DNA from: Bacteroidales bacterium Bact_19
GTDB lineage: Bacteria; Bacteroidota; Bacteroidia; Bacteroidales; ML635J-15
Length of the DNA stretch: 63,238 nt
Direction of reading: 5' to 3'
NCBI GenBank assembly: GCA_001603595.1
Contig: LUZK01000038.1
Location: 1 to 63,238, forward strand
The notes under the pieces were generated by a model that saw only the letters and a program-made list of their open reading frames with translations, was not told the origin of the DNA and searched no databases. The position numbers and the translations under genes are program-made. Below are positions 27,005-37,058 of this stretch, piece after piece (the stretch's first letter is position 1; the number at the start of each line of letters is the position of its first letter).

Positions 27005-27808
27005 ATGAGTAAAATAAAATTATATATATTGCCACTGATTTTTGCTGTAACTTTTTCGTGCAGCGATTATCAAAAGCTTTTAAAAAGCAATGATAACGAG
27101 TTGAAATATGCTCGTGCAGTTGAGTATTTCGAAAAGAAGGATTTTTACAAAGCTCAGACTTTACTTGAAGATTTAAGAGGAATTTTCCGCGGTACCGATA
27201 AAGCCGAAATGGTTAGTTATTATTATGCCTATACTACCTACGAAATGGGCGAATTATCGTTAGCCGCATATTTATTTAAAAATCATGCAATGACTTTTCC
27301 GTCGAGTCCTAAAAAGGAAGAAGTGGAATTCATGGCTGCATATTGCTATTATCTGATTTCACCCGAACCTTCTCTCGATCAAACATACACAAAATCAGCA
27401 ATCACAGAACTTCAAAATTTTATCGAAAAATATCCTAATTCGGAGAAAAGGGCAGAGGCAGAAGAATTATTAAGAAAATTGCAATTTAAACTCGAAACAA
27501 AAGCTTACAATAACGCGATGTTGTATTTTAGGATTATGGATTATAAAGCAGCAATTATTGCTTTAAAAAATGTGCTTGCTGAATTTCCTGACACAAGATA
27601 TCGTGAAGATATAATGTTTACAATCATCAAGGCATCGTATCTCTTGGCTGAAAATAGTATTTACAGTAAACAGATTGAAAGATACAAAGCTACAATAAAC
27701 GAATATCTAAATTTTGTTGATAAGTTTCCTGATTCAAAAAGAATAAAAGAGGCTGAGAAAATATATACTAACTCACTTAAAATTTTAGAAAGTAAAAATG
27801 GACTATAA
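27005..27808 (+). CDS. bamD: Outer membrane protein assembly factor BamD
   Basis: An outer-membrane lipoprotein of the beta-barrel assembly machine. The 267-residue product has a signal peptide with lipobox TFSC (Cys ~20), followed by the Bacteroidetes BamD start SDYQKLLKSNDNELKYARAVEYFEKKDFYKAQTLLEDL. Five TPR-like helical repeats follow (YYYAYTTYEMGELSLAAYLFKNHAMTFPSSP and so on). It is the first gene of a conserved operon and overlaps rpoZ by 11 bp. Confidence 0.93.
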   Translation: MSKIKLYILPLIFAVTFSCSDYQKLLKSNDNELKYARAVEYFEKKDFYKAQTLLEDLRGIFRGTDKAEMVSYYYAYTTYEMGELSLAAYLFKNHAMTFPSSPKKEEVEFMAAYCYYLISPEPSLDQTYTKSAITELQNFIEKYPNSEKRAEAEELLRKLQFKLETKAYNNAMLYFRIMDYKAAIIALKNVLAEFPDTRYREDIMFTIIKASYLLAENSIYSKQIERYKATINEYLNFVDKFPDSKRIKEAEKIYTNSLKILESKNGL

Positions 27809-28151
27809 AAAAACAGAAGCACCGGTCACAACGGTAACACGCAACATTGTTGCATTGGGCGAAAAAACCGGAAATATCTACGAGGCTGTGATGATTTGTG
27901 CCAAAATGGCCGATAAAATTAATCAAGAACTGAGAGAAGAACTCTACAAAAAACTTGAAGAGTTTTCTTCTTATACCGACAATCTCGAAGAGATTCACGA
28001 AAATCGTGAGCAAATTGATGTTTCAAAGTATTATGAAAAACTTCCAAAACCAACTTTAATTGCAGTTGAAGAATTTATTAACGACAGAATTTATTACAAA
28101 ACTGTCGAAGATGAAGAGACTGAAAGAATAGATTCTTTAGATGCCGATTAA
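27798..28151 (+). CDS. rpoZ: RNA polymerase omega subunit (Bacteroidetes type)
   Basis: A 117-residue small RNA polymerase subunit. TTVTRNIVALGEKTGNIYEAVMICAKMADKI corresponds to the omega helical core that clamps the beta' C terminus. The extra acidic tail is usual in the phylum, where it was long annotated as hypothetical or DUF4301-like. The start lies inside the bamD end (11-bp overlap). Placement between bamD and coaBC matches the phylum-wide order. Confidence 0.88.
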   Translation: MDYKKTEAPVTTVTRNIVALGEKTGNIYEAVMICAKMADKINQELREELYKKLEEFSSYTDNLEEIHENREQIDVSKYYEKLPKPTLIAVEEFINDRIYYKTVEDEETERIDSLDAD

Positions 28152-28164
28152 TTAAAATATGTGA

Positions 28165-29367
28165 ATGTTAAAAGGAAAAAATTTTTTATTGGGAATAACA
28201 GGTAGTATTGCAGCTTATAAGGCTGCAATACTTGTTAGATTACTTGTTAAAGAAGGATCAAACGTCAAGGTGATAATGACACCCAAAGCTAAGGAATTTA
28301 TCACTCCGTTGACGATGGCCACGCTTTCGAAAAATCCTATTCTTGTAGATTTTTATAATCCCGAAAACGGAGACTGGAATTCTCATGTTGACCTCGGAAT
28401 CTGGGCAGATGCTTATATAATTGCTCCAGCTTCAGCAAATACACTTGGGAAAATGGCAAACGCCATTGCCGATAATTTGCTCGTTACTACTTATTTATCT
28501 GCAAGATGTCCTGTTTTTATTGCTCCAGCAATGGATATGGATATGTATGCTCATCCTGCCAATTTAAAAAATATTCAAATTCTGAAATCTTTCGGCAATA
28601 TTTTTATAGAACCGGCTGAAGGTGAGCTAGCCAGTGGCTTAGTTGGCAAAGGCAGAATGGAGGAACCTGAAAATATTGTTAATTTTATTAAAAATTACTT
28701 CTCAAAAAAAAAATCTCTTGAGGGAAAAATAATACTCGTAACTGCAGGCCCAACCTACGAAAAGATTGATACGGTAAGATTTATTGGCAATTATTCTTCA
28801 GGGAAGATGGGCTATGCTATTGCAAACGAAGCAGCTTCTCGCGGAGCCGAAGTAATTTTAATATCAGGACCATCGAACGAGAAAATTCCAAATTCTCCAA
28901 ATATTAAACTCCACAAAGTAGAATCTGCCGGAGAAATGTATGATGCAGTTATGAGGCATTATCCCGAATGTGATGTTGCAATTTTCGCTGCTGCAGTATC
29001 CGATTTTACTCCCGAAACAACAAGCTCCGAAAAAATAAAAAGAAAATCCGATTCACTCGAAATAAAACTTATTCCTACTCGTGATATTGCTTATGAAGCA
29101 GGCAAATTAAAACGTCCCGACCAGTTAAATATTGGGTTCGCACTCGAAAGCGAAAACGAAATTTTTAATGCTCAGGAAAAATTGAAAAAGAAAAATTTTG
29201 ATTTCATCGTCTTAAATTCATTGAAAGATTCGGGAGCCGGATTTAATACCGATACCAATAAAATTACTATCTTTGATAATAAACTTCAAAAAACAGAGTT
29301 TAATTTAAAATCAAAAACTTTGGTTGCAAAAGATATTATTGATAAATTAGAGGAAATTTTAAAATAA
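28165..29367 (+). CDS. coaBC: Bifunctional phosphopantothenoylcysteine decarboxylase/synthase
   Basis: Catalyses two consecutive CoA steps: joining phosphopantothenate to cysteine, and FMN-dependent decarboxylation. The 400-residue fusion has the CoaC flavoprotein first: TGSIAAYKAA, the active-site His segment WNSHVDLGIWADAYIIAPASANTLGKMANAIADNLL, and PAMDMDMY. The CoaB domain follows from ~188: ILVTAGPTYEKIDTVRFIGNYSSGKMGYAIA, AAVSDFTPE and the lysine motif KIKRKSD. The third gene of the operon; 13 bp follow rpoZ and 8 bp precede the DUF4835 gene. Confidence 0.96.
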   Translation: MLKGKNFLLGITGSIAAYKAAILVRLLVKEGSNVKVIMTPKAKEFITPLTMATLSKNPILVDFYNPENGDWNSHVDLGIWADAYIIAPASANTLGKMANAIADNLLVTTYLSARCPVFIAPAMDMDMYAHPANLKNIQILKSFGNIFIEPAEGELASGLVGKGRMEEPENIVNFIKNYFSKKKSLEGKIILVTAGPTYEKIDTVRFIGNYSSGKMGYAIANEAASRGAEVILISGPSNEKIPNSPNIKLHKVESAGEMYDAVMRHYPECDVAIFAAAVSDFTPETTSSEKIKRKSDSLEIKLIPTRDIAYEAGKLKRPDQLNIGFALESENEIFNAQEKLKKKNFDFIVLNSLKDSGAGFNTDTNKITIFDNKLQKTEFNLKSKTLVAKDIIDKLEEILK

Positions 29368-29375
29368 TCCGAAAA

Positions 29376-30290
29376 ATGAAAATAAATATTGTAATAATAT
29401 TATTGCTGTTAATTTCTCCCTTCATAAGCATAGCTCAGGAACTTGATTGCAGAATTCAAATAAACCATTCCAAACTTCAGGGTACTACTTACGAAAAGTT
29501 GTTCCAAACAATGAATCAGGAATTGTATAAGTTTGTAAATAATACTAACTGGACGAAAAATGTATTTGCAAAAGAAGAACGGATAGAGTGCAATATAATG
29601 ATTACAATTGACGAGCAAGTGTCTTCAGATGAATTTAAAGGTAAAATACAGGTTTCAAGCTCCAGACCGGTTTATGGGACATCATACAACTCTCCGATAT
29701 TAAATCTGCAGGACAATTATTTTCAGTTTAAATATGTTGAGTTTGAACCACTGGAATTTAATCCCAACATGCATTCAAGTAATTTGGTTTCGGTCATTGC
29801 CTATTATGTTTACATTATAATAGGTTTTGACTATGACAGTTTTGGTCCAAATGCTGGAACTCCGTATTTTCAAATTGCAGAAAAAATTGTACAAAATGCA
29901 CAATCGGCAGTGGAACCCGGTTGGAAGGCTTACGAAAACTTGCGAAATCGTTACTGGCTTGTCGAAAATCTCTTAAATGATCAATACAGTGGCGTGCGAG
30001 AATTTATGTATAAGTATCATCGTCAGGGAATGGATCGTTTGGGAGATAAACCCGCCGATGCTCGTCAATCAATCGAACAGGCAATTGATGATTTGAAAAA
30101 TGTTCACAGACGTAAGCCTGAATCTTATATTATGACTTTAATTACAAGTGCAAAAGGAGATGAAATTGTAAATATCTTTTCCGAAGGCTCGCCCGACCAA
30201 AAAGCCAGAGTTGTTAACGTTATGAAAGAACTAGATCCCGCAAATTCAAGTAAATACGATAAAATAATGCGTGAATCATCTTCATTCTGA
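29376..30290 (+). CDS. DUF4835 family exported protein
   Basis: A 304-residue protein with a cleavable signal peptide (MKINIVIILLLLISPFISIAQ). The conserved family start ELDCRIQINHSKLQGT is followed by DSFGPNAGTPYFQIAEKIVQNAQ, EPGWKAYENLRNRYWLVENLLNDQY and YKYHRQGMDRL. The family has no established function but is nearly always found between coaBC and recN in Bacteroidetes, as here. The periplasmic location and link to bamD suggest an envelope role; that is inference. Confidence 0.88.
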   Translation: MKINIVIILLLLISPFISIAQELDCRIQINHSKLQGTTYEKLFQTMNQELYKFVNNTNWTKNVFAKEERIECNIMITIDEQVSSDEFKGKIQVSSSRPVYGTSYNSPILNLQDNYFQFKYVEFEPLEFNPNMHSSNLVSVIAYYVYIIIGFDYDSFGPNAGTPYFQIAEKIVQNAQSAVEPGWKAYENLRNRYWLVENLLNDQYSGVREFMYKYHRQGMDRLGDKPADARQSIEQAIDDLKNVHRRKPESYIMTLITSAKGDEIVNIFSEGSPDQKARVVNVMKELDPANSSKYDKIMRESSSF

Positions 30291-30291
30291 T

Positions 30292-31953
30292 ATGTTGAAA
30301 TCTTTATTCATAAAAAATTATATTTTAATTGAAGAACTAAAAATTAATTTTAGCAAAGGTTTTAATATTATTACCGGGGAAACCGGAGCCGGGAAGTCAA
30401 TCATTTTAGATGCAATTGCTTTGTTACTCGGCAAAAGAGCCGAAACTGACGTACTTTACGATAATCAAAAGAAATGTATCATCGAGGCAGAAATTTTCAC
30501 TGACGATCAAGAAATTTTTCAAGTATTAGCAGATAATGATATTGATAAAGACAATAATATTATTTTAAGAAGAGAAATACTTCCGCAATCTAAATCAAGG
30601 TCTTATGTAAACGATACTCCTGTAAAACTCTCAGCATTAAAGGAAATAGGAGAGAAGTTAATTGATTTGCACTCTCAATACGAAAACCTCTCGTTATCAT
30701 TATATAATTACCGACTAAAAATTATTGATATTGCTGCCGGAACTGTTTCTTTACAAACAGAATATCAAAATAAGTTTAATAAATACAGTGAAAACAAGAA
30801 ATTATTACAAGAACTTGAAATTAGTCTTGCCGAAAAACTTAAGGATATAGATTATTATAAATTTCAATACGATCAGATATCTACTGCAAAACTAAATGAT
30901 GATGCAGAACTCGAAGAGTTGGAACAAAAAGCTTTAATGTTGGAGAATGCGGAAGAAATTAAAGAAAGTTTATTAAAAGCCTCCGATTTGATTTATGATG
31001 GAGAAATTTCAGCCTTATCTCTACTCAAAGAAGTGAAAATTTTGTTTGGCAAATTATCCGGCAAATATCCCAAAGCTGATGAACTCAACGAACGGATTGA
31101 TTCTGTTATTCAAGAGTTAAAAGATATTTCTTCCATAATTTCAGAGGATGCAGAAAATTCCGAAATTAATCCCGAATTGTTAGAGAATACAAATACAAGA
31201 ATAGATTTAATAAACAGTTTATTGATGAAACACAGGGTATCATCAATAAAAGAATTGAAACAAAAGGCAGAGGAGTTTTTGTCATATATAACGGGGACAG
31301 AAGATATTGAAAATCAGATAAAATCTTTACAAGAGACAGTTAAATCGGATTATTTGCAGTTAGTAACTATAGCAGAAGAGTTGAGCAAGAAGAGGGAAGC
31401 TGTTTTTGAAAAATTTTCCGAACGAATTATATCTTCCTTGGTTTACTTAGGTATCAAAGATGCTTCGTTTAAGGTTGTAAATAGCAAGAATTCCGAGCCG
31501 GAAAGCAGTGGTTTCGATAATATAGAATTTCTGTTTTCGGCAAATAAATCTATGGAGATGCAATCGCTTTCAAGGGTAGCTTCGGGGGGTGAGTTTTCTC
31601 GTTTGATGTTGGCCTTTAAATCGTATATTGTCAAAGCTTCTGGTGTGAGTTGTGTTGTTTTCGACGAAATTGATACAGGTGTTAGCGGAGAAATAGCTCT
31701 GAAAATGGGAAAAATGATGAAAGAGTTAAGTTCTGATATACAGGTGTTTGCGATTACTCATTTACCTCAGATTGCCGCCTTAGGAGATTATCATTTTAAG
31801 GTTTATAAAAGATCTGATAAATTAAAAACCTATACCGTTATTCAAGAACTTAACTTTGACGAAAGGATAAAAGAAATTGCCTCGATGATTGGTGGAGATA
31901 ATATATCCAACCAAACCATCGAGACAGCTAAATTATTACTTACAAAGAGGTAA
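30292..31953 (+). CDS. recN: DNA repair protein RecN
   Basis: A 553-residue SMC-like double-strand-break repair ATPase. It has MLKSLFIKNYILIEELKINFSKGFNIITGETGAGKS with Walker A near residues 31-38, a long mid-protein coiled coil (~150-370), the signature LSRVASGGEFSRLMLAFK and Walker B VVFDEIDTGVSG. The ATG at 30292 is one base past the DUF4835 stop. A longer frame from 30271 lies inside that gene and adds a non-conserved MNHLHSD, so it was rejected. recN ends the operon; the following gene converges. Confidence 0.95.
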   Translation: MLKSLFIKNYILIEELKINFSKGFNIITGETGAGKSIILDAIALLLGKRAETDVLYDNQKKCIIEAEIFTDDQEIFQVLADNDIDKDNNIILRREILPQSKSRSYVNDTPVKLSALKEIGEKLIDLHSQYENLSLSLYNYRLKIIDIAAGTVSLQTEYQNKFNKYSENKKLLQELEISLAEKLKDIDYYKFQYDQISTAKLNDDAELEELEQKALMLENAEEIKESLLKASDLIYDGEISALSLLKEVKILFGKLSGKYPKADELNERIDSVIQELKDISSIISEDAENSEINPELLENTNTRIDLINSLLMKHRVSSIKELKQKAEEFLSYITGTEDIENQIKSLQETVKSDYLQLVTIAEELSKKREAVFEKFSERIISSLVYLGIKDASFKVVNSKNSEPESSGFDNIEFLFSANKSMEMQSLSRVASGGEFSRLMLAFKSYIVKASGVSCVVFDEIDTGVSGEIALKMGKMMKELSSDIQVFAITHLPQIAALGDYHFKVYKRSDKLKTYTVIQELNFDERIKEIASMIGGDNISNQTIETAKLLLTKR

Positions 31954-31986
31954 AAAACCGTACTTTATTTCGTCCAGTTTTTTAAA

Positions 31987-32538
31987 TTATTTTGCAGGAG
32001 TAATAGAGAGAATTATATCCAATAATTCTTTTTCCCATTTATCATAAGCTTGATCAGTAGCAAAGAATAAAAGTGTCAGAATATTGATTTCGTCCGGGAT
32101 AAGAATCATGATAGAAGCTGACATACGATCTCTGCTGCCATCTTCGTTTACGTAATATCCGAATCCGTCAAGAGCAGTAAATGATATACCATTATTTTCA
32201 AATGTGTTCATATTTTCCTGCCAAGTTAAGTCTGTTAATAAAGTTTCAATAACATCGAATGCATCGTTAACAATAACTGTCATAGCATCTTCAGCATAGG
32301 GGTTTTCCGATGCCCATATCATAGTAATTAACCTTGATGTTTCACCGGAACCTTTTGGAGTTAGGCTTAGCAAATTATTTTCATCAGTAACATTCCAATT
32401 TGCAGTAGGAACCGAATATTTAATAATTGCGTCACCTTTTGAAGGGAAACTATAAGTAGTGTTTGTTACAGATTTTTGTGCAAATGCAAAACTGATTGTA
32501 AACACGGCAATGATGGTTATTAAAATACTCTTTTTCAT
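31987..32538 (-). CDS. Exported protein of unknown function
   Basis: A 183-residue protein with a clear signal peptide (MKKSILITIIAVFTISFAFAQ). The mature part is beta-rich and acidic with no recognised domain: KGDAIIKYSVPTANWNVTDENNLLSLTPKG, then a segment centred on NGISFTALDGFGYYVNEDGSRDRMSAS. A periplasmic or surface location is likely. It has its own -7 box. It converges on recN with 33 bp between stops, where only a weak AAAAAC/GTTTTT inverted repeat is seen. Confidence 0.7.
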   Translation of the reverse strand: MKKSILITIIAVFTISFAFAQKSVTNTTYSFPSKGDAIIKYSVPTANWNVTDENNLLSLTPKGSGETSRLITMIWASENPYAEDAMTVIVNDAFDVIETLLTDLTWQENMNTFENNGISFTALDGFGYYVNEDGSRDRMSASIMILIPDEINILTLLFFATDQAYDKWEKELLDIILSITPAK

Positions 32539-32583
32539 AGAATGATGTTTTTAGTTAATAATTATTTAAAATAGATAATTTTT

Positions 32584-32591
32584 CAAATATA
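32584..32591 (-). promoter_or_regulatory. Predicted -7 box for the exported protein at 31987-32538
   Basis: The minus strand reads TATATTTG (TAnnTTTG) about 46 bp before the ATG. It falls between the start of this gene and the stop of the large T9SS gene, implying independent expression. Confidence 0.45.
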
Positions 32592-32601
32592 AGACCAAAT
32601 T

Positions 32602-35600
32602 CTAATTTATTACATTAATTTTTATAATTTTTTCAAAATTTTGATTTTTTATCAATAAAAAGTAAATTCCTTCAGGTAAATATTTGTTTATTTCGAGGTT
32701 GTTATAATCTGAAAATACATTAAAATTTTCTAATACTTGACCTAAAGAATTATAAATGTAAATATTATAGGCTGAATTTTCTGTTGGTAAATTATTCATG
32801 AAAATTTTATTGAATTTATAATATGCAATTATTTCAAGCTCATTATCACCAGGATTTACGGAAATAATTTTAGAATATGAATAACTCCCGTCGAAGTCAA
32901 CCTGTTTTAGACGATAATAAATTGTTTTTCTTTCATAGTCAGAATCTATATGCTTATAATTAATTGTCTGATTACTGTTGCCTGCTCCTGGAATAATTGC
33001 GAGATCTTTAAAGAAATTGGGGGTAAATGATTTTTGTAAAATATAATAATCATTATTAAGTTCAGATGCTGAAGTCCATACAATTTCTATTTTGGATGGA
33101 CTAACTCGATTAGCAGAAAAGCTCACAAGGTTTACCGGCAAGGTTTCGTCCTGATTATTAAATGATATTGCCCAATCGGAAAAAGAAGTGATAGCGCTGC
33201 GTTTAACTGTAACTGTTCCGCCGGAAATGGATTGCGTTGTATTGCTATGAGTTCCATCCGGGATGAACCAATTTCCTCCATTTCGTTTTATTATTGCATA
33301 GGCAAATGGATTCGGACTTGCTCCGGAATACCCTCTGCCATAAAGTGTAATGTCAGCACTAAGGTTATCAATGTTTGAAGGAGTTAATGTCCAATACCCA
33401 TTATTTAAGCGATTGGTTAATATAGTTCCGTCAATGTATAATCCCAGGGAGCTTATATCTTCTCCAGAATCCGCGGTGAAATTTGCTGTAACACTAGGAG
33501 TTGAGAGCGAATTTAAATTGCTAAAATCTAATTCTACAAGTTGAGCATTTGAAGTTGTACCAACAGGAAAATAAAAATCAGATTGATTACTTACAACTCT
33601 GCTTAAATTTCCGGCCACGTATGAATTTACAAAATTTGTATTTCCTGTTCCTGCGACAATTGATGAATTTGAAGAATTATTAATTATAAGTGTATTTGAA
33701 CCGGTAACAACAATTCCATTATTCAATTGTAAAGTTCCGTTAACGAAATAATTTTGTCCGAGCGTTATTGTATTTGTAGAATTGTTTTTATCAACTGTAA
33801 GGTTAATAAAACTTGATGGTAACCCATCTCCCGGTACCTGGTTAACTCCGCCGATAAAACCATAGGAAGCATTTGAAGAATAAGTTCTGGAACCTGTTAC
33901 CGTTATATTTCCTATGTTAGTAGATTGTGTGATTCCATCTGCTGCACCGTAGAATAGAGATCCTCCGTCCTCTACGATAAAGTTCCCTGTACTTCTAACT
34001 TTGTATGTTGAAGCAATAGAAAATTTTCCTCCGTTCTTTATTGCAAAAGTTCCTGTTACGTAAATATCCCCACTTGAATTAGCAACATTGTTTCCGGTAA
34101 CTTCAATGTTAAAATAATTACGAGAAGCTGTTCCTCTAATTGTTTGTGTAGTTATGTTGTTGTTAGAAAACTCGATAGTGCCACCTGTAATGTTATAAGT
34201 TCCTTCCATATCAGGTTTTGTACCGGTACCTGCTATTATTAATCGTCCACTTGATATAGTTAAGTTTGTAATTTCTTTTCCAAAAATGAAATTTTTAGAA
34301 TCAACTATTGCATTGTTTTCGATTGTTACAGTTCCATTAATATCAGCTGTATAATTTGGGATTGTTTTAATTCCAGAGCCTGAAAATTTAATGTTGTAAT
34401 ATTTTACGTTTGGTCTTAAGTGTTGGTATTGGGATGTGCCTGCAAGAGTTATTGTTCCGCCTGAAATATTGGTTTGATTACCTGTTAGTCTCGGAAACCT
34501 GATTGTTGAAGATTCACTTACTGTTGATTCGAATATATACTCTCCACCCGACATTACAAGATCTCCTGCTCCTTGAACCTGTCTGCCTTGGGATGGAGTA
34601 GCAGCTTCAATAAGTTTTCCCGAACGTATTTCGAGTTTTCCTCCGGCCGCAATTTCTACAGCACTTGAAGTATTTATTCTGAATTCATAAGTATCATCAC
34701 TAAGTTCAATAATCAAATTTTTAGCTTCATGTGCAGTTGGTAAGGCATTTCCGGAGTATTGGTTTGAATTACCTATATAATGATAAGTTGCCGAATTTCC
34801 GTAATTTCTTGTTCCTGTAACTCTAATATTGCCTGTGGATTCTGATGTGGTAATTCCATCAGGATGTCCAATTTTCAGGATTCCTTCGTTAACGAGTTCA
34901 AAACCGCCGTTACCATCAACAATTTGTGTCGAAAGATTCAGGCAGGCTCCATTTTCTACCCATAAGGTATTATTTATGGTAATCCCATCATTTAATTTTA
35001 ATTCTGAATTTGTATTATTAATTTTAATATAATCAAAAGTGGTATGACCTATTAATGTTTTTATCCCTAAGGTAGAATTAAATTCAACCATTCTCCCATT
35101 GGGATTAAATGTTCCGGTTCTTGTCCAATTGCCACCAACAAATAAATCAGAACCTGAGGTGCTTGATAAACTTAGTGTTCCATTCAAAACAATATCTCCG
35201 CCAACAATTAAGTCGAAAGTATGTCCATTATCAAAAATTACTTCAGAACCTGAGTCAATAATCAAATTTCCACCTAAGCTTAAATTATTATTAAAAGCAT
35301 TAATGTTTAGATTAAGAATAGTATTATTTGATACTTGAACGTTCCATGGATTATTCCATTCTGTAACTCGATTATAATTACCTCCTTGTGAATATTTTAA
35401 TGTACTTCCAACTCTGAATTCAGGAGCGTTATAAATACTGCCGGCTTTTAAATCTAAAATACCATTAACTTTTGCAGTCGTATATAAAATAGTAACATCA
35501 AGTCCTTCAACGGTTATGTTGTTAAATTCAGTTTCGGAGCTACCTTCGATAATTGAAGTTCCATTAAGTACTATTGTACTTTGCATCCCTGTAAAAGTAC

Positions 35601-36963
35601 CATTATTTTTAAACGAGCCATTTGGTCCAATTGTTATAGTTTTTGTGCCGTTAACAATCAAAGTTCCACCACTTTCAATGGTTATTGAATTTACAGTAAT
35701 ATCAGAATTAATTGTTACAGTATGTCCGTTTTTTATAAAAACATGTTCGCCCAAAACAGGAACATTGTTATCCCAGGTTGTGTTATCTTCCCAATTTCCG
35801 GTTTGTACAGAATTTTTACCGAATCTTATAACACCGCTTATGTTATTAGTTCCATCCCATTCCCCTCCATTGTATCCACCAAAAAAGTAATCGCTGTTTC
35901 CATATTTAAATCTTGAGGCGTAATAATATGTTCCGGGTGAAAGTCCTGCATTTTTTGCATTGTAAACATATTCATGATTATTCCCGCTTTTTGAATTAAA
36001 ACTTGCTGGTTTCCATGCGCTTTCATTCCATGTTGATGGGTCGGTGTTTGTCGTGCTAAATCCTATCCATGCAGACAAATAACTTGATGGTGAGGATTGA
36101 GTTGTAATTCCATTTATATAAACTTGAGCATATATATTGAAATCATCTCCGGGCATCATTGTTCCTTCTTCCGGAAATTGTAAATTAACCCATTCTATAG
36201 CTCTCGGTATATAGCTAAAGTTAGAGCCTCCGTTGTTATTAAGGTTTATAGTAAAAAAATCAGCATCCGAATGTGAAATAGCTAAACCATTGCCAGAAGT
36301 AAAAACATAATATTGAACTAATTGGTCTTTAATATTTGCAGAGGCGGGAATTTGAGCAGAATAAGATGTTCCGCTACCTGTCATTTCAATTATTGTAGAA
36401 TTTGACCAGTTATCTGTTGTGTATCTTAAATAAACACCTTGTCCTGTGTTTAAACTGCTGTTTAGGTTTGCAGTAATTGTAACATTTTCGGAAGGAATAA
36501 CTGCAGCAGGATCTTGAGATACACTAGAAACTGAAGCAATGTTCCCTTGTATTCGAAAAACAACAAAAGCAGGATTTGATGGGGGATTTCCTCCACTACG
36601 TGTTTTAAAAACATAATTATCTGATGTGCTGCTGACATTAATGTAATAAGCTTTTGTTGCACAATTCTGACAAATACTAGTAGAACCTTCAACAGGAACG
36701 CCAATGCTTACCTGATAGTCTTCGGTTGTACTCGAAGGACCCCATTGGTTCCAGTTTCCATCCCAACATGTTACTAATCTAAAATATTGATTGCCTGTGC
36801 CATTAGCCGTTGTAATCCAAATTCTTGAGCTTCCTGCACCACCATTCCAACAGTCAGTAGTACTCCAATCATTGGTGCCAAAACCTGAACCAATAGTACC
36901 ATTTTGAGCATTCAGAAAGTTTAAAAATAAACCTGATAATATTATAATGATTAATCTTTTCAT
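32602..36963 (-). CDS. Giant secreted adhesin-like protein with T9SS sorting domain
   Basis: A 1453-residue exported protein. The signal peptide ends near residue 19 (LNAQ). An N-terminal Trp/Gly-rich carbohydrate-binding-like segment (WNGGAGSSRIWITTANG ... CWDGNWNQWGPSS) and Ig-like domains lead into a G8-like start (GNWEDNTTWDNNVPVLGEHVFIKNGHTVTINSDITV). A very long beta-helical stretch (~400-1130) follows, built from repeats such as SITIESGGTLIVNGT. It ends with a Bacteroidetes-type tail (LPVNLVSFSANRVSPSKIEIVWTSASELNNDYYILQKS) and a T9SS type A sorting domain (LPEGIYFLLIKNQNFEKII). Likely a surface adhesin or glycan-binding protein; no catalytic motif was seen. Confidence 0.82.
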   Translation of the reverse strand: MKRLIIIILSGLFLNFLNAQNGTIGSGFGTNDWSTTDCWNGGAGSSRIWITTANGTGNQYFRLVTCWDGNWNQWGPSSTTEDYQVSIGVPVEGSTSICQNCATKAYYINVSSTSDNYVFKTRSGGNPPSNPAFVVFRIQGNIASVSSVSQDPAAVIPSENVTITANLNSSLNTGQGVYLRYTTDNWSNSTIIEMTGSGTSYSAQIPASANIKDQLVQYYVFTSGNGLAISHSDADFFTINLNNNGGSNFSYIPRAIEWVNLQFPEEGTMMPGDDFNIYAQVYINGITTQSSPSSYLSAWIGFSTTNTDPSTWNESAWKPASFNSKSGNNHEYVYNAKNAGLSPGTYYYASRFKYGNSDYFFGGYNGGEWDGTNNISGVIRFGKNSVQTGNWEDNTTWDNNVPVLGEHVFIKNGHTVTINSDITVNSITIESGGTLIVNGTKTITIGPNGSFKNNGTFTGMQSTIVLNGTSIIEGSSETEFNNITVEGLDVTILYTTAKVNGILDLKAGSIYNAPEFRVGSTLKYSQGGNYNRVTEWNNPWNVQVSNNTILNLNINAFNNNLSLGGNLIIDSGSEVIFDNGHTFDLIVGGDIVLNGTLSLSSTSGSDLFVGGNWTRTGTFNPNGRMVEFNSTLGIKTLIGHTTFDYIKINNTNSELKLNDGITINNTLWVENGACLNLSTQIVDGNGGFELVNEGILKIGHPDGITTSESTGNIRVTGTRNYGNSATYHYIGNSNQYSGNALPTAHEAKNLIIELSDDTYEFRINTSSAVEIAAGGKLEIRSGKLIEAATPSQGRQVQGAGDLVMSGGEYIFESTVSESSTIRFPRLTGNQTNISGGTITLAGTSQYQHLRPNVKYYNIKFSGSGIKTIPNYTADINGTVTIENNAIVDSKNFIFGKEITNLTISSGRLIIAGTGTKPDMEGTYNITGGTIEFSNNNITTQTIRGTASRNYFNIEVTGNNVANSSGDIYVTGTFAIKNGGKFSIASTYKVRSTGNFIVEDGGSLFYGAADGITQSTNIGNITVTGSRTYSSNASYGFIGGVNQVPGDGLPSSFINLTVDKNNSTNTITLGQNYFVNGTLQLNNGIVVTGSNTLIINNSSNSSIVAGTGNTNFVNSYVAGNLSRVVSNQSDFYFPVGTTSNAQLVELDFSNLNSLSTPSVTANFTADSGEDISSLGLYIDGTILTNRLNNGYWTLTPSNIDNLSADITLYGRGYSGASPNPFAYAIIKRNGGNWFIPDGTHSNTTQSISGGTVTVKRSAITSFSDWAISFNNQDETLPVNLVSFSANRVSPSKIEIVWTSASELNNDYYILQKSFTPNFFKDLAIIPGAGNSNQTINYKHIDSDYERKTIYYRLKQVDFDGSYSYSKIISVNPGDNELEIIAYYKFNKIFMNNLPTENSAYNIYIYNSLGQVLENFNVFSDYNNLEINKYLPEGIYFLLIKNQNFEKIIKINVIN

Positions 36964-36992
36964 AAAAATGTTTCTGAAACCTCTTAATTTTT

Positions 36993-37000
36993 CAAATTTA
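36993..37000 (-). promoter_or_regulatory. Predicted -7 box for the giant T9SS protein
   Basis: The minus strand reads TAAATTTG (TAnnTTTG), 30 bp upstream of the ATG at 36963. Confidence 0.45.
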
Positions 37001-37058
37001 CAAATAAATATTTATGTTTTTAACAAATTATTTGTTTAATTGTTCAAGAAATACTATT

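Noticed and set aside
27777-28013. Minus-strand frame with Cys/Phe-rich product across rpoZ
   Set aside because: It is the shadow of the bamD/rpoZ coding strand; codon pattern and family matches support only the plus strand.
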